Below, piece by piece: positions 9,380 through 17,404 of a stretch of 64,000 nucleotides of DNA; the stretch's first letter is position 1; every line of letters starts with the position of its first letter. The stretch comes from Erythrobacter sp. Alg231-14 (GTDB lineage: Bacteria > Pseudomonadota > Alphaproteobacteria > Sphingomonadales > Sphingomonadaceae). The notes below the pieces were generated by a model that was not told the DNA's origin, made no database searches, and saw only the letters and a program-made list of their open reading frames with translations. The stretch lies in NCBI RefSeq assembly GCF_900149685.1, contig NZ_LT702999.1, positions 1,364,001-1,428,000 of the forward strand, in the 5' to 3' direction. A program made the position numbers and the translations under genes.

Positions 9380-10395
9380 GATATCGCTTCTTTGGGTTTC
9401 TTATTTGAATGAGTGTTGCGGACGTCGCCGCTGGATTGTCGCACCGCCGGACCGCGTTCACCGATCCAGATTTTGACGACCAACGCGCCGCCTTCCAACG
9501 CGATCGGGCTGGCGGGGGTGAACCCAGCGCCGCGCAACAGCTCTCGCATTTGCTTGTCGGTGAATCCAAGCCTTGTGTGTTGGTGCCGGTCGCGCAACTC
9601 TTCGCGGTTGTGGGCTGCAAAATCGATGATCGCGATCCGCCCATCGGGGCGCGTCACCCGTGCCGCCTCTGCCAAAGGTAGAGCCGGGTCTTGGGCAAAA
9701 TGCAGCACTTGATGCAGCAACACCGTGTCGAAACTGCTGGCAGGAAAAGGCAGATCGGCAAAATCGCCTTGGACCAATTCAATCCGCGATGCCGTTAAAT
9801 GTTGAAGTTTGGCCCGCGCAACGCGCAGCATTTCGAGGTTCTTATCAAGCGCCACGATCCGGTCGGCCTGATCCGCGAACAATTCCGCCATCCGGCCTGT
9901 ACCCGTGCCGATATCCAAGATCGCACCGATCGGCGCATCGCCCAAAGCCTCTGCCAATTGCTCTTCGACTTTGCCGTCTGGCGTGTGCATGGCGCGCAGA
10001 TCATCCCATTCACCAGCATGGCGGGCAAAATAGTCTTCGGCGTTGGCCTCTCGCGCTTCGCGGATGGCGTTCAGTTTGCGTCGATCATCGCCGCAGATTG
10101 ATGCAAAATCGGGATTTTCGGTTTCTGCGACGGCCAACAACCGGTCCAATGCAGCGTGGATCGGGGTCGCCTCCTCGCCGGCGCTGGTGGCGCGCAGGAA
10201 TACCCAGCTCCCTTCGCGATGTCGTTCGGCAAGGCCCGCATCGCACAAAATGCCGACATGGCGCGACACGCGCGGCTGACTTTGGCCCAAAACCTGTGCG
10301 AGTTCGCCAACGGCCAATTCCATCGTAGACAGCAATCGCGCAATGCGAAGCCGCGTAGGATCAGCCAAAGCCTTAAAGATCGCATCGATCGCCAT
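9376..10395 (-). CDS. ArsR-type regulator fused to a SAM-dependent methyltransferase domain
   Basis: A 339-residue two-domain protein. Residues about 1-95 are an ArsR winged helix (IFKALADPTRLRIARLLS, then QSQPRVSRHVGILCDAGLAE as recognition helix); no metal-binding Cys/His pair is seen. Residues about 140-310 are a class I methyltransferase fold with ILDIGTGTGRMAELFA as the SAM-binding loop and a DFADLPFPASSFDTVLLHQVLHF segment. The start ATG at 10395 was chosen because it opens the ArsR domain; an upstream frame would begin inside the operator. ArsR regulators of the methionine/SAM cycle (SahR family) are known in Proteobacteria and sit beside metF/metH, so this is a likely SAM or SAH sensor controlling its own operon. 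The C-terminal domain may bind ligand rather than catalyse. Confidence 0.9.
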   Translation of the reverse strand: MAIDAIFKALADPTRLRIARLLSTMELAVGELAQVLGQSQPRVSRHVGILCDAGLAERHREGSWVFLRATSAGEEATPIHAALDRLLAVAETENPDFASICGDDRRKLNAIREAREANAEDYFARHAGEWDDLRAMHTPDGKVEEQLAEALGDAPIGAILDIGTGTGRMAELFADQADRIVALDKNLEMLRVARAKLQHLTASRIELVQGDFADLPFPASSFDTVLLHQVLHFAQDPALPLAEAARVTRPDGRIAIIDFAAHNREELRDRHQHTRLGFTDKQMRELLRGAGFTPASPIALEGGALVVKIWIGERGPAVRQSSGDVRNTHSNKKPKEAIS

Positions 10396-10399
10396 AGAC

Positions 10400-10427
10400 A
10401 CACATATAAAGATATTTTTATATGTGT
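10400..10427. promoter_or_regulatory. Palindromic operator in front of the ArsR-metF-metH operon
   Basis: ACACATATAAA (10400-10410) and TTTATATGTGT (10417-10427) form a perfect 11-bp inverted repeat around six bases. It lies four bases upstream of the ArsR-methyltransferase start codon and is AT-rich in a GC-rich setting, as expected of an ArsR-family binding site. It is likely the autoregulatory operator; it could also influence the divergent GH42 gene at 10550. Binding is inferred. Confidence 0.75.
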
Positions 10428-10549
10428 AAATGCCCTTCACAGGAAGGTGGCATTGCGCGCCTGTTTGCAAGCGATACCGCATGCGCGCGATTGCCCCGTT
10501 TCAATTGCCCCGCTAGGGTTTTGCGCTCTGATTGAAGAAGGCGTGTCGC

Positions 10550-12478
10550 GTGAAACTGGGCTGTTGTTATTTTCCTGAACATTGGCCCGAAACCGTCTGG
10601 GCCGACGATGCGCGCCGTATGGCCGATATGGGCCTATCGCTTGTTCGGATCGGTGAATTTGCATGGAGCAGGATTGAGCCTGAACCGGGTGTCTTCGATT
10701 GGGGGTGGTTGGATCGGGCGATCGACGTCTTGGAAGGTGCCGGGTTGGAAGTGGTGCTGTGCACGCCGACCGCCACGCCGCCCAAATGGCTTGTCGATCG
10801 GATGCCGGACATGGTCGCCGTTGACGAAAAGGGGCGGCCGCGCGGATTTGGATCGCGGCGCCATTATTGTTTTTCCCATGAGGGGTATCGGGCGGAAGCG
10901 GCCCGGATCACAACCCAAATCGCGGAACGATATGGCGCACATCCCGCCATCACCGCGTGGCAAACCGACAATGAATATGGGTGCCATGACACCGTCCTAA
11001 GCTTTTCCGAAAGCGCGGCCGACCGGTTCCGCCAATGGTTGCGAGCCCGCTACGCCGATATCGACACGTTGAACCGCGCATGGGGCAATGTGTTTTGGAG
11101 CATGGGATATCGCGACTTTGCCGAGGTCGATCCGCCCAACCTTACCGTGACAGAGGCGAACCCGGCCCATTGGTTGGATTACCGCAGATTTGCGTCGGAC
11201 GAAGTTACGAGCTTCAACCGCGCGCAGGTCGACATTCTTCGCCAATTGTCGCCCGGTCGCGACATGACCCACAATTTCATGGGCTTCTTCACAGAGTTTG
11301 ATCATCACGATGTGGGTCGCGACCTCGACGTGGCCACATGGGACAGTTACCCGCTTGGGTTCCTCGAACAATTCTGGTTCTCGACCGATGAAAAACGCGA
11401 ATATTTGCGACAGGGCCACCCTGATATCGCGGCGTTTCATCACGACTTGTATCGCGGATGCGCCAACGGCCGGTGGGGCGTCATGGAGCAACAGCCCGGC
11501 CCGGTGAATTGGGCGCGCTATAACCCCGCCCCCTTGTCCGGCATGGTCGCACTGTGGACCATGGAAGCCTACGCGCACGGCGCGGAATTCACGGCCTATT
11601 TCCGGTGGCGACAAGCGCCGTTTGCGCAAGAACAGATGCATGCTGGCCTGTTGCGACCGGACAACAGCGACGCCGAGGCCGCCGACGAAGCGCGCATAGC
11701 GGCCGCCGCGATTGGCAAGCTCGGCACGCAATCCATTGCGAAAGCCCCCGTCGCGATCGTGTTTTCTTACGAGGCCGCATGGGTGTGCGGCATTCAACCT
11801 CAGGGGCAGAGCTTTCGGTATCTGGAGCTGACCTATGAATGGTATTCGGCCTTGCGCCGCCATGGGTTGGATGTGGATATTGTTTCGCCCGATGCCGACC
11901 TGACTGCTTATTCAGCGGTGTTTGTGCCGACCATGCCGATAGCTGGCGACAGCTTTGTCGAGAAAATTGCGGCGTTGGAATGCCCCGTCCTTATCGGACC
12001 GCGATCGGGCAGCAAGACGGAGAGCTTTTGCATTCCCGACGATCTGCCACCCGGCGCGTTGGACCGGATCATGCCGATCAAAATCACGCGGGTGGAATCC
12101 TTGCGCGATGGCGTATCCGAAATCGGAGTTGGCTGGACCGTGTCGCGCTGGCGCGAAGACGTGGTGAGCAACTTGGAACCTGAATTCGCTTTGTCGGGCG
12201 GTCGCGGCATCGTCTATGTGCATGGCAACCATCGATACATCGCGGCGTGGCCGGATCGTTCACTGATCGACTTACTGGTCGAACGCATGGGCAAAGAGGC
12301 CGGATTGGAGCTGACGCCCCTGCCCCATGGCTTGCGCGTCCGGCGCAGCGCCACGCATGTCTTTGCATTCAATTATTCGACTCGTGTGATCGATACCGCT
12401 GGTTTGGGTCTGGGCACCCCAGTTTGGGGCGAAAGTTCCCTATCTCCCGCCGGCGTCACTGTGTGGGAACGAACATGA
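10550..12478 (+). CDS. GH42 beta-galactosidase
   Basis: A 642-residue glycoside hydrolase of family 42. It opens VKLGCCYFPEHWPE and shows LVRIGEFAWSRIEPEPG, CTPTATPPKWL, and the family's catalytic motif TDNEYG with N141 and acid/base E142; the likely nucleophile is E313 in GVMEQQPGPVNWA. A beta-galactosidase trimerisation (Rossmann-like) domain follows at about 390-580. No signal peptide, so cytoplasmic. I prefer the GTG at 10550, preceded by AGAAGG, over a TTG six codons earlier. It leads a plus-strand run with a dehydrogenase, an aldo-keto reductase and a dioxygenase. The exact galactoside or arabinoside is unknown. Confidence 0.93.
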   Translation: MKLGCCYFPEHWPETVWADDARRMADMGLSLVRIGEFAWSRIEPEPGVFDWGWLDRAIDVLEGAGLEVVLCTPTATPPKWLVDRMPDMVAVDEKGRPRGFGSRRHYCFSHEGYRAEAARITTQIAERYGAHPAITAWQTDNEYGCHDTVLSFSESAADRFRQWLRARYADIDTLNRAWGNVFWSMGYRDFAEVDPPNLTVTEANPAHWLDYRRFASDEVTSFNRAQVDILRQLSPGRDMTHNFMGFFTEFDHHDVGRDLDVATWDSYPLGFLEQFWFSTDEKREYLRQGHPDIAAFHHDLYRGCANGRWGVMEQQPGPVNWARYNPAPLSGMVALWTMEAYAHGAEFTAYFRWRQAPFAQEQMHAGLLRPDNSDAEAADEARIAAAAIGKLGTQSIAKAPVAIVFSYEAAWVCGIQPQGQSFRYLELTYEWYSALRRHGLDVDIVSPDADLTAYSAVFVPTMPIAGDSFVEKIAALECPVLIGPRSGSKTESFCIPDDLPPGALDRIMPIKITRVESLRDGVSEIGVGWTVSRWREDVVSNLEPEFALSGGRGIVYVHGNHRYIAAWPDRSLIDLLVERMGKEAGLELTPLPHGLRVRRSATHVFAFNYSTRVIDTAGLGLGTPVWGESSLSPAGVTVWERT

Positions 12479-12521
12479 TCCCGCTTGCCAATCGACCTTG
12501 CAACGCACAAGAGCGCGCCGC

Positions 12522-13613
12522 ATGAGCAATCCGCTAAACATTCCCAAAACATACGCGATCATCGGCTGTGGCATGATGGGCCGCGAACATATGCGCAATC
12601 TCGCGCTTGTGCCCGGCGCACAATTGATCGCCATTGCCGATCCCGATGCCGGTTCGCGCGAAGGGGCTTTGAAACAGGCGCAGGCCTTGGGCCAAAATGT
12701 GCAGTTGTTCGATGACAACGCCGCCATGATGGATCAGGCAAAGCCCGATGCAGTGATCGTTGCATCACCCAATTTCACCCATTTCGATGTGGTCAAACCG
12801 GTGATGGATGCAGGCGCTGCGGTGCTGCTCGAAAAACCCATGTGCACCACATTGGACGACGCCCAAACATTGGCAATGGCGGCACGAGACTATTCCAACC
12901 TGTTCTGGGTTGGCCTTGAATACCGGTACATGCCGCCGGTCACCCGCTTTATTGAACGTCTTCACGCGGGCGAAGCGGGCGACATCAAAATGCTCGCCAT
13001 TCGCGAACACCGCTTTCCATTCTTAGTGAAAGTCGCGGATTGGAACCGGTTCAACCGCAACACGGGCGGCACTTTGGTTGAAAAATGCTGTCACTTCTTT
13101 GACCTGATGCGACACATTTTGCGCGATGAACCCGTGCGCGTTTATGCCAGCGGATCGCAGGACGTGAACCATCTTGACGAACGCTATGACGGCGAAGCAC
13201 CCGATATACTCGACAATGCATTTGTCACCGTCGATTTCGCTGGCGGCGCGAGGGCCATGCTCGACCTATCTATGTTCGCCGAGGGATCCGAACAACAAGA
13301 AGAGATCAGCGCGGTCGGCCCGGTAGGCAAAATGGAAGTCAAATTGCCTCGCGGCGAAGTGGCATGGTCCCCGCGCGACAAAACGGGCGTGCAGATAGAA
13401 ACGGTGGACACACCGCAAGAGGCGTTGGACGCGGGCAGCCACCATGGCGCGACCTACTATCAACAACGCGATTTCCACACAGCTTTGGTGACTGGTTCGC
13501 CCCCATTGATCACCGCGCGCGACGGTTACCGCTCTGTCGCGATGGGCGCCGCCGCACAACACAGTATCGCAACCGGCCAATCGGTCGACATCCAATTCAT
13601 GGACGAGGTCTAA
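12522..13613 (+). CDS. Gfo/Idh/MocA family oxidoreductase
   Basis: A 363-residue NAD(P)-dependent sugar or inositol dehydrogenase-like protein. The N-terminal Rossmann fold has YAIIGCGMMGREHMRNL, and the conserved EKPMCTT motif supplies the catalytic Lys near residue 106. The C-terminal alpha/beta substrate domain includes GGTLVEKCCHFFDLMRHI. The start is the ATG at 12522, downstream of the GH42 stop; a longer frame from 12498 is not needed. Position after GH42 and before an aldo-keto reductase suggests oxidation of a monosaccharide released by the hydrolase. The substrate is unknown. Confidence 0.92.
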   Translation: MSNPLNIPKTYAIIGCGMMGREHMRNLALVPGAQLIAIADPDAGSREGALKQAQALGQNVQLFDDNAAMMDQAKPDAVIVASPNFTHFDVVKPVMDAGAAVLLEKPMCTTLDDAQTLAMAARDYSNLFWVGLEYRYMPPVTRFIERLHAGEAGDIKMLAIREHRFPFLVKVADWNRFNRNTGGTLVEKCCHFFDLMRHILRDEPVRVYASGSQDVNHLDERYDGEAPDILDNAFVTVDFAGGARAMLDLSMFAEGSEQQEEISAVGPVGKMEVKLPRGEVAWSPRDKTGVQIETVDTPQEALDAGSHHGATYYQQRDFHTALVTGSPPLITARDGYRSVAMGAAAQHSIATGQSVDIQFMDEV

Positions 13614-13617
13614 CACC

Positions 13618-14574
13618 GTGCTTCAAACTATGCCGCAAGTAGGCTTTGGCCTTTGGAAAATCCCCCGCGAAGACACCGCTAACAGCGTCGTCGAAGCGAT
13701 CCGCGCGGGATATCGTCATTTTGACAGCGCCGCCGATTACGCCAACGAAGCCGAAACCGGCGACGGCTTGGCAAAGGCGATCGCCCAAGGCCTCATTTCC
13801 CGCGATGATGTTTGGGTGACATCCAAATTGTGGAACACATTTCACGCCGCCGAACACGTCGAAGAGGCCTGCCGCAAAACGCTGGCCGATCTGCAACTCG
13901 ATTGCCTTGACCTATACTTGATCCATTTCCCGATCGCTTTGGAATATGTGCCGATCGACGAACGCTACCCGCCCGAATGGCTGCACAATCCCGACGCCAC
14001 AGATCCCGTCATGCAACGCGCAAGGGTGCCTTTGCACGAAACATGGAAGGCGATGGAGGGTCTGGTCGAAAAGGGCCTCGTGAAGCGCATTGGCGTGTGC
14101 AATTACAATTCTGCACTGGTCCATGATTTGATGACCTATGCGCGGATCAAACCCGCCATGTTGCAAATCGAGGCGCATCCCTATCTCAGCCAAGAAAACC
14201 TAATTCGGTGCGCAACCGGATACGGGATCGATGTTACCGCGTTTTCGCCGTTGGGGGCGCAAAGCTATTTCGAATTGAACATGGCCGAAGCGGGTGAGAG
14301 CTTGCTTGGCACGGCACCTGTGATGGTCGCGGCGCAAGCGCATGGCAAAACGCCGGCACAGGTCCTGTTGAAATGGGGCGTGCAACGCGGCACCGCGGTC
14401 ATCCCCAAAACGACCAAGCCGGAACGCATGCGCGAAAATCTTGATATTGCCGATTTTGAATTGAGCAATGTTGAAATGGCGGCGATTGGCGCTCTCAATC
14501 AAAACCGTCGCTTCAACGATCCTGGCGTGTTCGCGCAGGAAGCCTTCAACACATTTCACCCGATCTATGATTGA
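13618..14574 (+). CDS. Aldo/keto reductase
   Basis: A 318-residue NAD(P)H-dependent reductase of the AKR superfamily. The catalytic tetrad is visible: D36 and Y41 (HFDSAADYANE), K70 (VTSKLWNT) and H103 (LYLIHFP). GVCNYNS and the cofactor motif VIPKTTKPERMRENL are in place, and length is normal. It starts with a GTG four bases after the dehydrogenase stop. The LIHFP and PEWLHNP phrases resemble xylose/aldose reductases, which fits an aldose or sugar-acid substrate, but this is inference. Confidence 0.92.
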   Translation: MLQTMPQVGFGLWKIPREDTANSVVEAIRAGYRHFDSAADYANEAETGDGLAKAIAQGLISRDDVWVTSKLWNTFHAAEHVEEACRKTLADLQLDCLDLYLIHFPIALEYVPIDERYPPEWLHNPDATDPVMQRARVPLHETWKAMEGLVEKGLVKRIGVCNYNSALVHDLMTYARIKPAMLQIEAHPYLSQENLIRCATGYGIDVTAFSPLGAQSYFELNMAEAGESLLGTAPVMVAAQAHGKTPAQVLLKWGVQRGTAVIPKTTKPERMRENLDIADFELSNVEMAAIGALNQNRRFNDPGVFAQEAFNTFHPIYD

Positions 14575-14575
14575 T

Positions 14576-15490
14576 ATGAACCAAACAGAATTTCCAGCAA
14601 TCACCACCGGTACCGGCGACCTGGCCGCGTATCTTCAAAGCAACAAAGACGCCGTCGACGCCGATTTGTTCGACGCAGGTGCGGTGCTTTTTAGAGGCTT
14701 TGACGTGCCGGATCCGCAGGCTTTTGATGCCGCGATCAACGGGTATGGCGAAGCCGGCTTTACTTATGAAGACTCGCTGTCAAACGCGGTGCGCACCAAC
14801 GTCACGCCGCGCGTTTTCACGGCGAACGAAGCCCCTCCGACGACAGAGATCTTTTTGCATCATGAAATGGCGCAAACTCCGATCTACCCGGCGAAATTGT
14901 TTTTCTATTGTGAGATCGCGCCCGGGTCAGGCGGCGCCACCCCGATTTGCCGATCGGATTGGGTGTTGGATCGATTGTCAAACGAAGCCCCAGAATTTGT
15001 GGCGCGTGTCGAAGAACAAGGCGTGCGCTACACCAATGTCATGCCCGGTGATGACGATGCCGGTTCGGGCCAAGGACGCAGTTGGCGCAGCACGTTAAGC
15101 GCGGAGACGACGCAAGCGGCAGAGGCCCGATTGGCTCAATTGGGATACAGTTGGGAATGGCGCGACGGTGGTTCCTTGCGCGCGACCACGCCCACATTGG
15201 ATGCGATCCGTTTGTTGCCCGATGGTCGGCGCAGTTTCTTCAACCAATTGATCGCTGCGTTTCGCGGATGGGCCGACAGCCGTAATGATTCCAACCGGGC
15301 GATCACCTTTGGCGATGGCACTCCGATCACCAACGATGAAATGGCCCCCGCCATCACCATTGCGGATGAATTGACCTATGATTTGGCATGGCAGGCCGGT
15401 GATGTCGCATTGATCGACAATTTCGCCGTGATGCATGGCCGCCGTCCATTCAATGGAAAACGCCGGGTCCTTGCCTCATTGATTGCGTAG
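14576..15490 (+). CDS. TauD/TfdA-type Fe(II)/2-oxoglutarate dioxygenase
   Basis: A 304-residue protein of the TauD/TfdA family. The iron facial triad is suggested by HHEMAQ (His-x-Glu/Asp type, near residue 98) and the C-terminal MHGRRPF His, followed by an Arg (KRRVLAS) that binds 2-oxoglutarate. The start at 14576 (or 14567, three codons earlier) follows the reductase stop at once. The 3' end overlaps the convergent symporter by 15 bases. Members hydroxylate varied small molecules; the substrate here cannot be named, though clustering with sugar genes is unusual for a TauD. Confidence 0.87.
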   Translation: MNQTEFPAITTGTGDLAAYLQSNKDAVDADLFDAGAVLFRGFDVPDPQAFDAAINGYGEAGFTYEDSLSNAVRTNVTPRVFTANEAPPTTEIFLHHEMAQTPIYPAKLFFYCEIAPGSGGATPICRSDWVLDRLSNEAPEFVARVEEQGVRYTNVMPGDDDAGSGQGRSWRSTLSAETTQAAEARLAQLGYSWEWRDGGSLRATTPTLDAIRLLPDGRRSFFNQLIAAFRGWADSRNDSNRAITFGDGTPITNDEMAPAITIADELTYDLAWQAGDVALIDNFAVMHGRRPFNGKRRVLASLIA

Positions 15491-17212
15491 GGCTGGCTCC
15501 GCCAAAACAGGACGCATTGCAAGAATCCAAAGCGTGAGGTTTGCGATGACTATAGCGCCGATCAAGGCCGCGAAGACCAAGCCCGGCCCCGCTTGCGAGG
15601 CGACGCCGATGGGCGAGAACAGCAAATAGGTCGCCACGACGCAAGAGAACAACGTGACGGCCAATGGCTTTGCAAATTTCCACGGGGTGAGATCGACTTT
15701 CTCATTGCGGGTAAACTGCCACGCTTTTTCGCGCGGCCGAACCCAACCGCACACCAGCATAATCGCAACCTCCACCACGAACAGGATCGCGTATTGGTGA
15801 AGGAAATGGAGGGTGATGGCCTCGTCAAAGACGAACCTTAGCAAACCGTATGTGACCACGTGGAAGATGATAACGATCTTTGCACCCAGGGCCGGAACGC
15901 GCGCGGTGAACAACCCGACAATCACGATCACAACGGTCGGGATGTTGTAGAACCCGGTAAAGACCCGAATGATCTGCCAGAGCCCTTGCTCGGCAAAATA
16001 CAGCATTGGGGCGACCACAAAGGAAAAGGCTGCGATCACAAGGCTGGCGATTTTGGCAACCCGGACCAATTCGGCATCATCCGCCTTGCCACCGGCCGCG
16101 TTCTCTTTCGCAGGGGCGTAGACGTCCAAGCTGAACAACGTCGCCGCGCTGTTGAGCAAGGAATTAAACGAGCTGAACACCGCGCCCAGCAGCACTGCGA
16201 GGAAAAAGCCAGACAGATAGACCGGCAAAACGTCGCGGATCAGCCGTGGATACGCTTCGTCTATCGTACCAAGTTCGGGGCCATAAAGGTGGAACGCTAT
16301 GACCCCCGGAACCATCATCATGAACGGCACAAGGATTTTGAAGAAGCCGGAAAACAGAACGCCTTTCTGCCCTTCGGCCAAGCTTTTGGCGCCCAATGTC
16401 CGTTGGATCACATATTGGTTCGTGCACCAGTAAAATAGGTTGGCGAAGATCATCCCGGTGAACAATGTGCCAAAGGGCGTGGGCGCATCGGCGTTGCCAA
16501 TAGCGTTCAATTTTTCGGTGTGCTCCGTCCCGATCTGCGTAAGACCGGCGCCAAAATCGCCATTCCCCAACGCGATCAAACCAAAGACCGGCACCAATAT
16601 CCCAATAATCAAAAGGCCAATGCCGTTGATCGTATCGGACACCGCAACTGCACGCAGACCGCCGAAAATTGCATAGATTGATCCCGTGATCCCAATCACC
16701 ACCACGGTCGCCACCAAGGATTGGAAGTAATCGAGGCCGGTCAAACCCGGCACGTCGAACAACAACAACACCGCAACAGAACCCGAATACAAAACGCTGG
16801 GAATGGTCACGAGGCCATAGCCCAACATGAACAAAATCACCGACATCCGGCGGACGACGGGATCAAACCGATCGTTCAAAAATTGCGGTAGAGTGGTGAA
16901 GGCTCCGGCAAGGTATTTGGGCAAGAACACCAAAGCCATAGCGATCGTTGCGATGGCCGCGGTGACTTCCCAACCCATGCTCGACAAATTGTAGCCATAG
17001 GCCGACCCATTCAGCCCGATGAGTTGTTCAGCCGAAAGGTTCGTCAGCAACAAAGAGCCGGCGATGAACGTCGCGCCCAACCCGCGCCCTGCAAGGAAAT
17101 ATCCCTCTTTTGTGTCGGTCGTTCCGCGCGTTTTCAACCAGCTGATTAGGCCGACCAGCGCCATGAAGAAGACACAGCTTGCGCCGGTGAATAGCAATCC
17201 CGCATCGCTCAT
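15476..17212 (-). CDS. Sodium/solute symporter (SSS family)
   Basis: A 578-residue membrane protein with roughly 14 hydrophobic segments. It has the SSS signatures EGYFLAGRGLGATFIAGSLLLTNLSAEQLIGLNGSAY (split here over the first helices), LPQFLNDRF and GLRAVAVSDTINGIG. The early GRG...NLSAEQ region and overall length resemble SGLT-like sugar symporters, which agrees with a neighbouring glycoside-degradation cluster. I use the ATG at 17212; a TTG nine codons upstream is possible. It is transcribed toward the dioxygenase gene with overlapping 3' ends. Confidence 0.9.
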   Translation of the reverse strand: MSDAGLLFTGASCVFFMALVGLISWLKTRGTTDTKEGYFLAGRGLGATFIAGSLLLTNLSAEQLIGLNGSAYGYNLSSMGWEVTAAIATIAMALVFLPKYLAGAFTTLPQFLNDRFDPVVRRMSVILFMLGYGLVTIPSVLYSGSVAVLLLFDVPGLTGLDYFQSLVATVVVIGITGSIYAIFGGLRAVAVSDTINGIGLLIIGILVPVFGLIALGNGDFGAGLTQIGTEHTEKLNAIGNADAPTPFGTLFTGMIFANLFYWCTNQYVIQRTLGAKSLAEGQKGVLFSGFFKILVPFMMMVPGVIAFHLYGPELGTIDEAYPRLIRDVLPVYLSGFFLAVLLGAVFSSFNSLLNSAATLFSLDVYAPAKENAAGGKADDAELVRVAKIASLVIAAFSFVVAPMLYFAEQGLWQIIRVFTGFYNIPTVVIVIVGLFTARVPALGAKIVIIFHVVTYGLLRFVFDEAITLHFLHQYAILFVVEVAIMLVCGWVRPREKAWQFTRNEKVDLTPWKFAKPLAVTLFSCVVATYLLFSPIGVASQAGPGLVFAALIGAIVIANLTLWILAMRPVLAEPALRNQ

Positions 17213-17358
17213 ACCGAGCGTACCGCTCGCATCATGCAATAGTGATCGATCAACGTGCGGGCTCCAAATTGCAGTGTTTCATCGGCGTTTGTTTGTCGGC
17301 GATCTTTCGCTGTGTTGTGCGAACCGTTCAACAGCGTCAACGATCCGCCCCAAAACGC

Positions 17359-17397
17359 AAAAGCGTGCGCGCAGATACAATCCGCGCGCACGCTTTT
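17359..17397 (-). terminator. Strong hairpin terminator after the M3 peptidase gene
   Basis: AAAAGCGTGCGCGC (17359-17372) and GCGCGCACGCTTTT (17384-17397) are perfect 14-bp inverted arms around an 11-base loop, eight bases past the peptidase stop. On minus the stem runs into TTTT then GCGTTTT, typical of an intrinsic terminator. Confidence 0.85.
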
Positions 17398-17404
17398 AGG
17401 TCAA

